From: Deltaproteobacteria bacterium
GTDB lineage: Bacteria; Myxococcota_A; UBA9160; PR03
Length of the DNA: 64,000 nt
Assembly: GCA_035063765.1 (NCBI GenBank)
Contig: JAPSFT010000004.1
Location: 231,546-295,545, forward strand
Direction of reading: 5' to 3'
The notes below the pieces were generated by a model. That model was not told where the DNA came from. It saw nothing but the letters and a program-made list of their open reading frames with translations, and ran no database searches. The translations under genes and the position numbers were made by a program. Positions 9,412-18,261 of the stretch are shown here, piece after piece (the first letter of the stretch is position 1; every line of letters starts with the position of its first letter).

Positions 9412-10139
9412 GCCGTCCGGCGCTCGCCGCGCGCGGGCTGCGCAAGCGCTACGGCGACCGCGAGGTCGTGTGCGGGATCGACCTCCAGGTCGCGCCCGGC
9501 GAGATCGTCGGACTGCTCGGACCCAACGGGGCCGGCAAGACCACCACCTTCAACCTGATCGTCGGCGGCGTGCGGCCGAGCGCCGGGCGCGTCTTCCTCG
9601 GCGAGCGCGAGATCACGGACCTGCCGATGTTCCGCCGCGCGCGGCTCGGCCTCACCTACCTGCCACAGGAGCCCTCGATCTTCCGGCGCCTGTCGGTGGC
9701 GGACAACGTGAACGCGATCCTCGAGACGGTCGAGCCGAATCGCGCGCTGCGCCGCGAGCGCTTGCACGAGCTGCTCCAGGAGCTGGGCCTCGGTGGCAAG
9801 GCGCACCTGCGCGGCGGCTCGCTCTCGGGTGGCGAGCGCCGGCGCGTCGAGGTCGCGCGCGCGCTGGTGCTCGACCCCAAGTACATGCTGCTCGACGAGC
9901 CCTTCTCGGGCATCGACCCGATCGCGGTGATCGAGATCCAGAAGGTGATCGAGCACCTGAAGCTGCGCGGGATCGGGATCGTGGTCACCGACCACAACGT
10001 GCGCGAGACGCTCTCGATCTGCGACCGCGCCTACATCATCAAGGACGGGTCGATCCTGCGCGAAGGGAAGCCGAGCGAGATCGCGGCGGACCCGACGGTG
10101 CGCGAGATCTACCTCGGCCAGAACTTCCAGCTCGGCTAG
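9408..10139 (+). CDS. lptB: LPS export ABC transporter ATP-binding protein LptB
   Basis: A 243-residue ABC ATPase of the usual LptB length. Walker A is GPNGAGKT (residues 38-45), the Q-loop Gln87 is in LPQEPSIFRR, the signature is LSGGERRR (139-146), Walker B is LLDEPFSGID with Asp163/Glu164, and the switch His196 is in TDHNVRE. It powers LPS extraction from the inner membrane with LptF/LptG. The TTG start overlaps the lptA stop (TTGA), and no ATG is available near a plausible N-terminus. rpoN follows after 12 nt, the lptB-rpoN order common in proteobacteria. Confidence 0.93.
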   Translation: MSRPALAARGLRKRYGDREVVCGIDLQVAPGEIVGLLGPNGAGKTTTFNLIVGGVRPSAGRVFLGEREITDLPMFRRARLGLTYLPQEPSIFRRLSVADNVNAILETVEPNRALRRERLHELLQELGLGGKAHLRGGSLSGGERRRVEVARALVLDPKYMLLDEPFSGIDPIAVIEIQKVIEHLKLRGIGIVVTDHNVRETLSICDRAYIIKDGSILREGKPSEIAADPTVREIYLGQNFQLG

Positions 10140-10151
10140 CGGCGGGGACCG

Positions 10152-11624
10152 ATGGCGATCGAGATCAAGCAACAGCTCCGCCTGAGCCAGCAGCTGGTGA
10201 TGACGCCCCAGCTGCAGCAGGCGATCAAGCTGCTGCAGCTCTCGCGGCTCGAGCTGGCCGACGTGGTCACCCAGGAGCTCCAGGAGAACCCCGTGCTCGA
10301 GGTCTCCGAGGACCTCGACGAGGACCTGCCCCGCGAGGTGCAGGCGGACAGCCACGAGGCCGAAGCGCCGGTGGCCGAGACCGAGGCGCACTCCGACGAG
10401 GTCTCCGAGCACCGCGAAGCGAGCGACGCGGACAAGATCGCCGACATCGACTGGCAGAGCTACGCGGAGGCCTATCCGCAGACCGGCTTCCAGGGCGAGC
10501 TGCGCGAGGACGACGAGCGCCGTTCACTGGAGGGCACGCTCACCCGGCGCGAGACGCTCGCCGAGCACCTCGACTGGCAGCTCCAGCTCTCGGAGTTCGG
10601 CGAGGCGGAGCGCGCCGCGGCCCAGGTCATCATCGGCAACCTCGACGACGACGGCTACCTGCGCGCCGACCTCGAGGAGGTGGCGCGCGCCAGCCGGGTC
10701 GGCGTCGAGGTGGCCGAGAGCGCGCTCCGCAAGGTCCAGCTCTTCGATCCGACCGGGGTCGCGGCCCGCGACCTGCGCGAGTGCCTGCTGCTCCAGATCG
10801 ACACGCTCGGGGTCGGGGATCCGCTCGCGCGGACGCTGGTGGCCGACCACCTCGACGCGCTCCAGCGCCGCGACTTCCGGGGCATCGCCCGCGCGCTCGC
10901 CGTCTCCATCGAGGAGGTGGCCGCGGCCGGCCGCGTCGTCGGGCGCCTCGAGCCGCGGCCGGGCCGGCCCTTCGGCGGCGAGGATCCCATCTACATCATC
11001 CCCGACATCTACGTGTACAAGGTCGGGGACGACCTCCACGTGGTGCTCAACGAGGACGGCCTGCCCAAGCTCAAAATCAACCAGCTCTACCGCGACGTGC
11101 TGGCGCGCGGGGGCGAGGGTGTGGCCAAGGACACCCGCGACTACGTGCAGGACAAGGTCCGCTCGGCGCTCTGGCTGATCAAGTCGATCCACCAGCGGCA
11201 GCGCACCATCTACAAGGTGATGACCAGCATCATCAAGCACCAGCGCGAGTTCTTCGAGCGCGGCGTGCAGTACCTGAAGCCCCTGAACCTGCGCGACGTC
11301 GCCGAGGACATCGGCATGCACGAGTCCACGGTGAGCCGGGTGACCACCAACAAGTACGCCTACACGCCGCAGGGCATCTTCGAGCTCAAGTTCTTCTTCA
11401 ACTCGAGCATCAACCGCGTCGACGGCGACGCGATCGCGAGCGAGAGCGTGAAGGAGAAGATCCGCCGCATCATCACGGCCGAGGACCCGCGCCGCCCGCT
11501 CTCGGACCAGCGCATCGCCGAGATGCTGCGCACCGGCAACATCGACATCGCCCGGCGCACGGTCACCAAGTACCGGGAGGCGATGAACATCCTCTCCTCG
11601 ACGAAGCGGAGGCGGGTCGGCTAG
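10152..11624 (+). CDS. rpoN: RNA polymerase sigma-54 factor RpoN
   Basis: A 490-residue full-length sigma-54. Region I begins the protein with the glutamine/leucine-rich LRLSQQLVMTPQLQQ (about residues 10-24), an acidic region II follows (about 50-100), then the core-binding domain, a helix-turn-helix (about 379-402, with ESTVSR), and the RpoN box ARRTVTKYRE at 467-476. It directs RNA polymerase to -24/-12 promoters and needs AAA+ enhancer-binding proteins. It sits between lptB and ptsN as in many proteobacteria, but without the hpf/yhbH gene usually found between rpoN and ptsN. Confidence 0.97.
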   Translation: MAIEIKQQLRLSQQLVMTPQLQQAIKLLQLSRLELADVVTQELQENPVLEVSEDLDEDLPREVQADSHEAEAPVAETEAHSDEVSEHREASDADKIADIDWQSYAEAYPQTGFQGELREDDERRSLEGTLTRRETLAEHLDWQLQLSEFGEAERAAAQVIIGNLDDDGYLRADLEEVARASRVGVEVAESALRKVQLFDPTGVAARDLRECLLLQIDTLGVGDPLARTLVADHLDALQRRDFRGIARALAVSIEEVAAAGRVVGRLEPRPGRPFGGEDPIYIIPDIYVYKVGDDLHVVLNEDGLPKLKINQLYRDVLARGGEGVAKDTRDYVQDKVRSALWLIKSIHQRQRTIYKVMTSIIKHQREFFERGVQYLKPLNLRDVAEDIGMHESTVSRVTTNKYAYTPQGIFELKFFFNSSINRVDGDAIASESVKEKIRRIITAEDPRRPLSDQRIAEMLRTGNIDIARRTVTKYREAMNILSSTKRRRVG

Positions 11625-11649
11625 CCTGCCGCCGGACCCGGGGGCGTCC

Positions 11650-12111
11650 ATGAAGATCACCGACATCCTGGTGCGCGACGCCGTGATCCTCGACCTCGTT
11701 CCGGGCGCCAAGCGCGAGGTGTTGGGCCAGATGGCCCACGCGCTCGCGAACGCCGAGCGCGAGGTGGGCGAGGAGCGCCTGGTCGAGGTGCTGATCGAGC
11801 GCGAGAAGCTCCAGAGCACCGGGATCGGCGAGGCGGTCGCGATCCCGCACGGAAAGCTCCCCGGCATCTCGCGGCTCCTGGCCTCCTTCGCCCGCAGCCG
11901 GGCGGGGGTGGACTTCGAGTCGATCGACGGCCAGGCGACCCACCTCTTCTTCCTGCTGGTGGTGCCCGAGCACTCCGGGGGGCAGCACCTGAAGGCCCTG
12001 GCCCGCATCTCCCGGTTCTTCCGCGACGCGGCGTTCCGCAAGCGGCTCCTCGAGGCCGAGACCCGCGACGAGGTGTTCCGCGCGATCGAGGAAGAGGACG
12101 CGAAGTTCTGA
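11650..12111 (+). CDS. ptsN: Nitrogen-regulatory PTS EIIA component (PtsN)
   Basis: A 153-residue EIIA-Ntr (PTS fructose/mannitol EIIA fold). The phosphorylatable histidine is His67 in VAIPHGK, and LFFLLVVPE and HLKALARISR are typical of the family. It accepts phosphate from the EI-HPr chain and acts as a regulator rather than in sugar uptake. The gene begins 25 nt after rpoN; TAGCCT overlapping the rpoN stop (11622-11627) might give a weak internal promoter. The partner kinase, HPr and EI genes all follow. Confidence 0.93.
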   Translation: MKITDILVRDAVILDLVPGAKREVLGQMAHALANAEREVGEERLVEVLIEREKLQSTGIGEAVAIPHGKLPGISRLLASFARSRAGVDFESIDGQATHLFFLLVVPEHSGGQHLKALARISRFFRDAAFRKRLLEAETRDEVFRAIEEEDAKF

Positions 12112-12124
12112 GCCCGGGGCGCTC

Positions 12125-12643
12125 GTGACGGCGCGGGTCCACGGAGCGCTCGTCGACGTCGAAGGGATCGGCGTGCTGCTCCTCGGACCGAGCGGGATCG
12201 GCAAGAGCGAGTGCGCTCTCGAGCTGGTGCGCCGGGGCCACCGGCTGGTGGCCGACGACGTCGTGGTCCTGCGCCGCGAGGGTGACGGCCCCCTGATCGG
12301 GGAGACGCCGGAGCTGATCCGACACCACATGGAGCTGCGCGGCATCGGCATCGTGTTCGTCCCCGATCTGTTCGGGCCGGACTCGGTCCGCGATCGGACC
12401 GAGGTCGCCCTGGTGTGCCGGCTCGAGGCGTGGCGGCCCGACCTCGAGGTGGAGCGGGTGGGGCTCGAGCGGCCCGTCGAGACCTGGGAGGGCGTGGCGT
12501 TGCCCGCCCTGCGGCTTCCGGCGAGGCCGGCCGGCAGCCTGGCGACGCTCGTCGAGGTGGCGGTACGCGACCACTGCCTCCGGCGCTCCGGGCGCAGCGC
12601 CGCCGGCCGGCTGGACGCGCGCCTGCGCGGGGAGGACGCGTGA
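12125..12643 (+). CDS. hprK: HPr kinase/phosphorylase, short form (catalytic domain only)
   Basis: A 172-residue protein corresponding only to the C-terminal catalytic half of HprK, which in Firmicutes is about 310 aa. The P-loop GPSGIGKS is at residues 21-28, tandem Asp44/Asp45 are in LVADDVV, the HprK signature ELRGIGI is at about 70-76, and the C-terminal LPARPAGSLATLVEVA follows. It would phosphorylate and dephosphorylate the serine of HPr. Short forms are known in alphaproteobacteria. GTG 12125 fits because an almost immediate VHG...V start is typical of the domain. The stop overlaps the rapZ start. Confidence 0.88.
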   Translation: MTARVHGALVDVEGIGVLLLGPSGIGKSECALELVRRGHRLVADDVVVLRREGDGPLIGETPELIRHHMELRGIGIVFVPDLFGPDSVRDRTEVALVCRLEAWRPDLEVERVGLERPVETWEGVALPALRLPARPAGSLATLVEVAVRDHCLRRSGRSAAGRLDARLRGEDA

Positions 12644-13503
12644 GCCCGCGGATCGTGTTCGTGAGCGGCCTCTCCGGCAGCGGGCGGAGCACCGCGATGG
12701 GCGCGCTCGAGGATCTCGGCTTCTACGGGGTCGACAACCTCCCGCCGCAGCTGATCGCGCAGTTCGTGGACCTGTGCGCGAAGGCGAGCCCGCCGATCCG
12801 CGACATCGCGCTCGCGCTCGACGCCCGCGAGGCGGCGTTCCTGAAGGGCTTCCCGGACGTGGTCGAGGCGATCCGCGCAACCGGCGCGCGCGTCGAGGTG
12901 CTGTTCCTCGACTGCGCCGACGAGGTGCTCGTGAACCGCTATCGCGAGACGCGGCGGGTCCACCCGCTCGCGCCCGGCGGGACCGTCGAGCAGGGCATCG
13001 CACGCGAGCGCGCGCTGCTCGAGGACGTCGCCCGACTCGCAGACTGGACCCTCGACACCTCACAGCTCAACATCCACCAGCTCCGCGAGGCCGTGGTCCG
13101 GCTCGCGACCGGCGCCCAGCGGCGTTCGGTCGTGAACCTGCTCTCCTTCGGCTACCGCTACGGCGTACCCCCCTCGGCGGAGCTGCTCTTCGACGTGCGC
13201 TTCCTGCGCAACCCGCACTTCGAGCCGGCGCTGCGCCCGCTCACCGGACTCGACGGCGAGGTCGCGAAGTTCGTCCTCGAGGATGCGCGCACCCGTGAGC
13301 TGATCGGCCGGCTGCGCGACTTCCTCGCCTACTCGCTCGGGCTCTACGATGCCGAGGGCAAGGCCTATCTCACGGTCGGGATCGGCTGCACCGGTGGCCG
13401 CCACCGCTCGGTGGCGGTTGCGGATGCGCTCGGCGAGCTGCTGCGCGAAGGCGGGCGCGAGGTGAACGTGCAACATCGGGACGTCGGGAAGGAAGCGGGA
13501 TGA
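12640..13503 (+). CDS. rapZ: RapZ-like nucleotide-binding protein (YvcJ family)
   Basis: A 287-residue RapZ/YvcJ homologue. The N-terminal P-loop domain reads GLSGSGRST (residues 10-18), followed by LEDLGFYGVDNLPPQLI; the C-terminal domain ends with YLTVGIGCTGGRHRSV, the family signature. In E. coli RapZ binds GlmZ/GlmY RNAs and regulates glucosamine-6-phosphate synthase; elsewhere the family is a nucleotide-binding regulator near PTS genes. The normal P-loop Lys is replaced by Arg16 here. GTG 12640 overlaps hprK, and the stop overlaps the next ATG. Confidence 0.92.
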   Translation: MSPRIVFVSGLSGSGRSTAMGALEDLGFYGVDNLPPQLIAQFVDLCAKASPPIRDIALALDAREAAFLKGFPDVVEAIRATGARVEVLFLDCADEVLVNRYRETRRVHPLAPGGTVEQGIARERALLEDVARLADWTLDTSQLNIHQLREAVVRLATGAQRRSVVNLLSFGYRYGVPPSAELLFDVRFLRNPHFEPALRPLTGLDGEVAKFVLEDARTRELIGRLRDFLAYSLGLYDAEGKAYLTVGIGCTGGRHRSVAVADALGELLREGGREVNVQHRDVGKEAG

Positions 13504-13907
13504 CGGGCGTGGTGATCGTGACACACTACAGACTCGGTGAGGAGTTCCTCCAGGCGCTGCGGCTGATCGTCCCGGACGCGCCGCCGGTGCAGGCGGTCTC
13601 GATCGACCCGAAGCAGTCGGCCGACGAGATGCGCGAGGCGATCCAGCAGGCGCTGCGCCGCGCCGACGCAGGCGAAGGCGTCCTCGTGCTCACCGACATG
13701 TTCGGGGGCACGCCCTCGAACATCAGCCTCTCGTTCCTGGGCGAGCACCGGGTCGAGGTGGTGACGGGGCTGAACCTCCCGATGCTGATCAAGCTCGCGA
13801 CCATGACGGAGAGGAAGCCCCTCGAGGAGCTCGCCGCGTTCATCAAGGACTACGGCCAGCGCAACATCCGGGTCGCGAGCGAGATCCTGCCGGAAGGGAA
13901 GCGGTGA
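13500..13907 (+). CDS. PTS mannose-type EIIA domain protein
   Basis: A 135-residue stand-alone EIIA of the mannose/sorbose family. The phospho-acceptor His9 lies in VTHYRLG, and LVLTDMFGGTPSN is the conserved loop. No EIIB, EIIC or EIID gene is near, so it is more likely regulatory than part of a sugar permease, as in other deltaproteobacterial-type PTS clusters. It is translationally coupled on both sides (ATGA at 13500 and GTGA at 13904). Confidence 0.9.
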   Translation: MTGVVIVTHYRLGEEFLQALRLIVPDAPPVQAVSIDPKQSADEMREAIQQALRRADAGEGVLVLTDMFGGTPSNISLSFLGEHRVEVVTGLNLPMLIKLATMTERKPLEELAAFIKDYGQRNIRVASEILPEGKR

Positions 13908-14209
13908 ACGCGGTGGCCTGCGAGGGCGAGTTCACGGTCCGCCGGGAGCTCGGGCTGCACGCCCGGCCCGCTGGCCGCTTCGTTGCGCTCGCGACGCGCT
14001 TTGCCGCCGACATCCAGGTGGCGCGCAGCGGCGGCGAGGACGAGTGGGTGAGCGGGCGCAGCGTGCTCTCGTTGCTCTCGCTCGGCGCGACCCGCGGGAC
14101 CCGCCTGCGGGTGCGGGCCGTGGGCGCCGATGCGCCCGAGGCGATCGCCGCGCTCGGCCATCTGCTCGAAGAGGCGAGCGAGCCCGAGCCAGAGAGGGCA
14201 CGCGGGTAG
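13904..14209 (+). CDS. ptsH: Phosphocarrier protein HPr
   Basis: A 101-residue HPr, slightly longer than the usual 85-90. His19 in GLHARPAGRF is the site phosphorylated by EI. Ser53 in GRSVLSLLSLG matches the regulatory serine site used by HPr kinase, consistent with hprK in the same operon. The C-terminal tail is Glu/Pro-rich. GTG 13904 overlaps the preceding stop, and EI begins 14 nt downstream. Confidence 0.92.
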   Translation: MNAVACEGEFTVRRELGLHARPAGRFVALATRFAADIQVARSGGEDEWVSGRSVLSLLSLGATRGTRLRVRAVGADAPEAIAALGHLLEEASEPEPERARG

Positions 14210-14223
14210 GAGGACCCCACGCG

Positions 14224-15981
14224 ATGGCGTCCGGGCCGGACACGACGATCCTCGACGGCGTCGCGGCGTCCCCCGGAATCGCGATCGGCCGGGCACGGGT
14301 CCTCGAGCGCGAGACGCTGGCGATCCCGGAGCGGCGCCTGGCGGAGCACGAGCGGGCGGCCGAGGTCGAGCGGCTGCTGCGCGCCGCCGCCCACGCGCAG
14401 GGGAGGCTCGCCTCGATCCAGCGTGCGGCGGCGGGCATCGAGCTGGTCGACGCCGTCTTCCGGAGCCAGCTCCTGATGCTCGAGGACCGCCAGTTCCTCG
14501 ACGACGTCGCCCGCGGCATCCGGGAGGGCGGGGTCAACGCGGAGCTCGCGCTGCGCCGCCAGGGCGACCGGCTCCTGGGCCTCTTCGACGCGATGCACGA
14601 CCCCTATCTGCGCGAGCGGCGCGAGGACGTCGAGTTCGCCGTGCGCCAGCTCCTGCTGAGCCTGCTCGGCCGGGAGCCGGCCGGCGTCGGCCGCCTCTGC
14701 GAGCCCACCGTGCTGGTCGCCGAGGACCTCTCGGCCGCCGAGATCGTCGAGCTCGACCGCCGCCACGTGGTCGGCTTCGCGACCGGCGGGGGCGGGCACG
14801 CCTCGCACGCGGCGATTCTCGCCCGCTCCCTGGGACTGCCCGGCGTGGTGGGCCTCGGCGATGCCACCGGGGCGATCGGGGAGGGCGACCGGCTCGTGGT
14901 CGACGGGCGGAGCGGGCGCGTGCTGGTGCGTCCGCCCGAGGCGGCCGTGCGCGCCTACCTGGAGCGCGCGCGCGCCGAGCGCCAGCGCGCCTGCGCCCTG
15001 CTGCGGGGCGCCGACCTCCCTGCCGAGACGCGCGACGGCCGGCCGGTGGCGCTGCGGGCGAACCTCGAGAGCGTCGACGAGCTCGCGGGGCTGCGCCGGC
15101 ACGGTGCGGAGGGCGTCGGTCTCTTCCGCACCGAGTTCCTGTTCCTGAACCGCAGCGACGCTCCCGGCGAGGCCGAGCAGGAGCGTCACTACCGCACCCT
15201 CCTGGCAGGCACGGCCCCGCATCCCGCCACGATCCGCACCGTCGACCTGGGCGGCGACAAGCTCCCAGGCGCGGGCGCCCGGCGCAGCGAGGCGAACCCT
15301 GCCCTCGGCCTGCGCGGCGTGCGCCTCGCGCAGGGGCACGCGGGCCTCTACGACGTGCAGCTCCGCGCGCTCCTGCGCGCGAGCCCGGCCGGGCGGCTGC
15401 GGATCCTGCTCCCGCTGGTGTCGGGAGTCGAGGAGGTCGTCGCGATCCGCGAGCGGCTCGCCGACCTGCGCAGCGGCCTCGAGGCCGAGGGCCGGGCGGT
15501 GGCGGCCGTCGAGCTCGGGGTGGTCGTCGAGACGCCCGCCGCCGCCGCCCTCGTCGACCTGCTGGCCTCCGAGGTGCAGTTCTTCTCGATCGGCACCAAC
15601 GACCTCACCCAGTACACCCTCGCCGTGGACCGGGCCAACGAGGCGGTCGCCTATCTCTACGACGCCGGGCATCCCGCCGTGCTGCGCGCGATCCGCCGCG
15701 CGGTCGAGGTCGCCCACGCGGCCGGCCGGCCGATGGGGGTGTGCGGCGAGATGGCGGGCGCCGCGCTCTACACGCTGGTCCTGGTCGGCCTCGGCGTGGA
15801 CGAGCTCTCGATGAACGCGGCCTCGATCCCGCTCGTGAAGCGGATCCTGCGCGGCACCGGGTGGCCGGAGGCCGAGGCCCTCGCCGGCGAGGTGCTGGGC
15901 CTGCGGACGGCCGCCGAGGTGGCCGACCGCCTGCGCAAGGAGATGCGGCGGCGCTTCCCGGACGAGCTCGAGGCGGTTTGA
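14224..15981 (+). CDS. ptsI: Phosphoenolpyruvate-protein phosphotransferase (EI)
   Basis: A 585-residue Enzyme I of normal length. The active His195 is in GGGGHASHAAILARS; the PEP-binding barrel has LFRTEFLF, IGTNDLTQYTLA and the catalytic Cys507 in GVCGEMAG. It transfers phosphate from PEP to HPr, starting the chain to the two EIIA proteins of this operon. GGAGGA stands 9 nt before ATG 14224. The conserved GGDK motif is present, but the following residues (LPGAGARRSEANPALGLRG) depart a little from the classic sequence. The stop codon lies inside the metK promoter. Confidence 0.95.
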   Translation: MASGPDTTILDGVAASPGIAIGRARVLERETLAIPERRLAEHERAAEVERLLRAAAHAQGRLASIQRAAAGIELVDAVFRSQLLMLEDRQFLDDVARGIREGGVNAELALRRQGDRLLGLFDAMHDPYLRERREDVEFAVRQLLLSLLGREPAGVGRLCEPTVLVAEDLSAAEIVELDRRHVVGFATGGGGHASHAAILARSLGLPGVVGLGDATGAIGEGDRLVVDGRSGRVLVRPPEAAVRAYLERARAERQRACALLRGADLPAETRDGRPVALRANLESVDELAGLRRHGAEGVGLFRTEFLFLNRSDAPGEAEQERHYRTLLAGTAPHPATIRTVDLGGDKLPGAGARRSEANPALGLRGVRLAQGHAGLYDVQLRALLRASPAGRLRILLPLVSGVEEVVAIRERLADLRSGLEAEGRAVAAVELGVVVETPAAAALVDLLASEVQFFSIGTNDLTQYTLAVDRANEAVAYLYDAGHPAVLRAIRRAVEVAHAAGRPMGVCGEMAGAALYTLVLVGLGVDELSMNAASIPLVKRILRGTGWPEAEALAGEVLGLRTAAEVADRLRKEMRRRFPDELEAV

Positions 15982-16006
15982 GGGTCCGGCCGCGGTCCCG
16001 TAGAAT
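15978..16006 (+). promoter_or_regulatory. Sigma70-type promoter of metK
   Basis: TTGAGG (15978-15983), then exactly 17 bp, then TAGAAT (16001-16006). The -35 overlaps the TGA stop of ptsI. Transcription would begin near 16013, giving a leader of about 24 nt with CCGGAGG (16025-16030 region) as ribosome-binding site. The leader is too short for a SAM riboswitch. Confidence 0.6.
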
Positions 16007-16036
16007 GCCGCGCTCCCACGTTTCCGGAGGCCTTCC

Positions 16037-17200
16037 ATGCCCCGCTCGCTCTTCACCTCCGAGTCGGTCTCGATGGGCCATCCCGACAAGATGTGCGACC
16101 AGATCTCGGACGCCGTCCTGGACGCGATCCTGGAGCAGGCCCCCACCTCCCGGGTCGCGTGCGAGACGCTCGCCAAGACCGGCTTCATCGTGCTCGCCGG
16201 GGAGGTGACGACCCGCGCCCGGGTCGAGTACGAGCACCTGGCACGCGCGGTCGTGCGCGACATCGGGTACACGGACTCGCGGATGGGCTTCGACGCCGAC
16301 ACCTGCGGCGTGCTGGTCGCCCTCGGCCAGCAGTCGCCCGACATCGCCCAGGGCGTCGACGAGGGCGAGGGCCTGCACAAGGAGCAGGGCGCCGGCGACC
16401 AGGGGATGATGTTCGGCTACGCCTGCGACGAGACGCCGGAGCTGATGCCGGCCCCGATCCGGCTCGCACACCGGATCATGGAGATGCAGCGCCAGCACTT
16501 CGAGGCCGGCACGATCGGGTGGCTGCGGCCCGACGCGAAGTCCCAGGTGACGGTCGAGTACGGCAGCGACGGCCGGCCCGGCCGGATCGACGCCGTGGTG
16601 CTCTCGACCCAGCACGACCCCGACGTCGGCTACGACAAGCTGCGCAAGACCCTGATCGACGAGGTGATCCGCGCGGCGCTCCCCGGCACCCTCGTCGACG
16701 ACAAGACGGTGTTCCACGTGAACCCGACCGGCCGCTTCGTGATCGGCGGCCCGATGGGCGACGCCGGCCTCACCGGGCGCAAGATCATCGTCGACACCTA
16801 CGGCGGGATGGGCCGCCACGGCGGGGGCGCCTTCTCGGGCAAGGACCCGACCAAGGTCGACCGCAGCGCCGCGTATGCCGCGCGCTGGGTCGCCAAGAAC
16901 CTCGTCGCGGGGGGCGTCGCGAGCCGCTGCGAGGTGCAGCTCGCGTATGCGATCGGAGTTGCCGAGCCGGTCTCGATCCGGGTCGACACCTTCGGCACGA
17001 GCCGGCTCGAGGCCGGCGCGCTCGAGCGCCTCGTGCGCAAGCACTTCGACCTGACGCCCAAGGGCATCGTCGACGGCCTGCGGCTGCTCCGGCCGATCTA
17101 CCGGGCCACGTCGTATCACGGCCACTTCGGGCGCGAGGACCAGGGGTTCCCCTGGGAGGAGACCGGAAAGGCCGAGGCGCTGGCGCGCGACGCCGGATGA
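16037..17200 (+). CDS. metK: S-adenosylmethionine synthase
   Basis: A 387-residue MetK that makes SAM from methionine and ATP. It starts with [22 protein letters not shown] (ATP-binding His and Asp), contains [12 protein letters not shown] (loop and metal site) and the [22 protein letters not shown] phosphate-loop region, all intact. The length is normal. It has its own promoter, and its stop overlaps the next ATG, so it heads the metK-spoIID-yajC-secD-secF run. Confidence 0.97.
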   Translation: MPRSLFTSESVSMGHPDKMCDQISDAVLDAILEQAPTSRVACETLAKTGFIVLAGEVTTRARVEYEHLARAVVRDIGYTDSRMGFDADTCGVLVALGQQSPDIAQGVDEGEGLHKEQGAGDQGMMFGYACDETPELMPAPIRLAHRIMEMQRQHFEAGTIGWLRPDAKSQVTVEYGSDGRPGRIDAVVLSTQHDPDVGYDKLRKTLIDEVIRAALPGTLVDDKTVFHVNPTGRFVIGGPMGDAGLTGRKIIVDTYGGMGRHGGGAFSGKDPTKVDRSAAYAARWVAKNLVAGGVASRCEVQLAYAIGVAEPVSIRVDTFGTSRLEAGALERLVRKHFDLTPKGIVDGLRLLRPIYRATSYHGHFGREDQGFPWEETGKAEALARDAG

Positions 17201-18261
17201 GGCCGATCGGCGCGGCCCTCCTGCTGGCCCTGCTCGCCGGACCGGCGCGGGCCGAGGACGCCTCGATCCGCGTGCTCCTGCTCGACGGGGTGCGCAGCGT
17301 GAGCGTGCAGCCCGAGGGCGGGCGCGAGCGGCGGGTCGAGGCGGGCAGGGCCCTCCGGCTCCCCGGCCCGGGCCCGCACCAGGTCGAGGGGCGCCCCTAC
17401 CGGGGCGTGGTCGAGATCGCCCCGCAGCCGGGCGGCAGGCTGCGCGTCCTGAACGAGCTCGCGCTCGAGGCCTACGTCGCCGGGACCCTGCTCGGCGAGG
17501 TGCACGAGAGCTGGGGCGAGGCCGTGCTCGAGGCCCAGGCCGTCGCGATCCGGACCTACGCGCTCCACCGGCGCGCGCAGGCGGGGGCCCACGGATGGGA
17601 CGTCGAGGCGGACACCCGCGGGCAGGTCTACCTCGGCCTCGCCGGCGAGAGCGAGGCCGCCTGGCGCGCGGTCCGCGCGACGCGCGGCCTGGTCCTGGCC
17701 TGGAACGGCGAGCTGATCCTGGCGGCTTTCCACGCCACGGCGGGCGGGCGGACCGCGAGCGCGGCCGAGGTCTGGGGCCGCCCGCTCCCGTACCTCGAGA
17801 GCGTGGCGGTCGAGGGCGAGGAGGTCTCGCCGGACACCTACTGGCGCGCGCGGGTCTCGAGCGACGAGCTGGCGGCGGCGGCAGCGGCGCTCGGCGCCGA
17901 TGTCGGACGGCTCGAACGGATCGAGATCGCCGGACGGACCCCGAGCGGCCGCTGCGCCTCACTGCGGCTCCACGGCTCAGCGGGCGGCGCCGAGGTGACG
18001 GCCGCCGACCTGCGCCGGGCGCTCGGCGAGCGCCGCCTGCGCAGCACGCTCTTCGAGCTCCGCCCCGCCCCCGACGGGGTCGTCTTCGTCGGCTCCGGCC
18101 GGGGCCACGGGGTCGGGATGAGCCAGTGGGGCGCCCGCGCGATGGCCGAGCGCGGCGCCGGCTATCGCGCCATCCTCGGGCGCTTCTATCCCGGCGCGCG
18201 GGTCGTCCCGGTCCAGGCGATCGGGGCCGCCCACGCCGGCGCGAGAGGAGGGTCCTCGTGA
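17197..18261 (+). CDS. SpoIID/LytB domain lytic transglycosylase-like protein
   Basis: A 354-residue exported protein: signal peptide (residues 1-19, ending AGPARAE), then a SpoIID domain. The catalytic glutamate of SpoIID corresponds to Glu101 in [13 protein letters not shown], followed by [19 protein letters not shown] and the C-terminal [14 protein letters not shown] signature are present. SpoIID cleaves denuded glycan strands in peptidoglycan. Relatives occur in many non-sporulating bacteria and in cyanobacteria, so this is not evidence of sporulation. It is coupled to metK (ATGA) and to yajC (GTGA). Confidence 0.88.
   Translation: MRPIGAALLLALLAGPARAEDASIRVLLLDGVRSVSVQPEGGRERRVEAGRALRLPGPGPHQVEGRPYRGVVEIAPQPGGRLRVLNELALEAYVAGTLLGEVHESWGEAVLEAQAVAIRTYALHRRAQAGAHGWDVEADTRGQVYLGLAGESEAAWRAVRATRGLVLAWNGELILAAFHATAGGRTASAAEVWGRPLPYLESVAVEGEEVSPDTYWRARVSSDELAAAAAALGADVGRLERIEIAGRTPSGRCASLRLHGSAGGAEVTAADLRRALGERRLRSTLFELRPAPDGVVFVGSGRGHGVGMSQWGARAMAERGAGYRAILGRFYPGARVVPVQAIGAAHAGARGGSS

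Noticed and set aside
11625..11649. A hidden hpf/yhbH gene between rpoN and ptsN
   Set aside because: Only 25 nt lie between the two genes, so the gene is truly absent at this position.
16007..16036. SAM riboswitch ahead of metK
   Set aside because: Only about 24-30 nt separate the predicted transcript start from the ATG, far too short for any known SAM aptamer.
13843..16380. 845-codon minus-strand frame opposite ptsH, ptsI and metK
   Set aside because: It shows no domain, and the plus strand carries convincing EI and MetK sequences. The open frame is a by-product of high GC content.
17197..18261. SpoIID as evidence of endospore formation
   Set aside because: SpoIID/LytB proteins occur in many non-sporulating Gram-negative bacteria, and all other content here is that of a diderm without sporulation genes.
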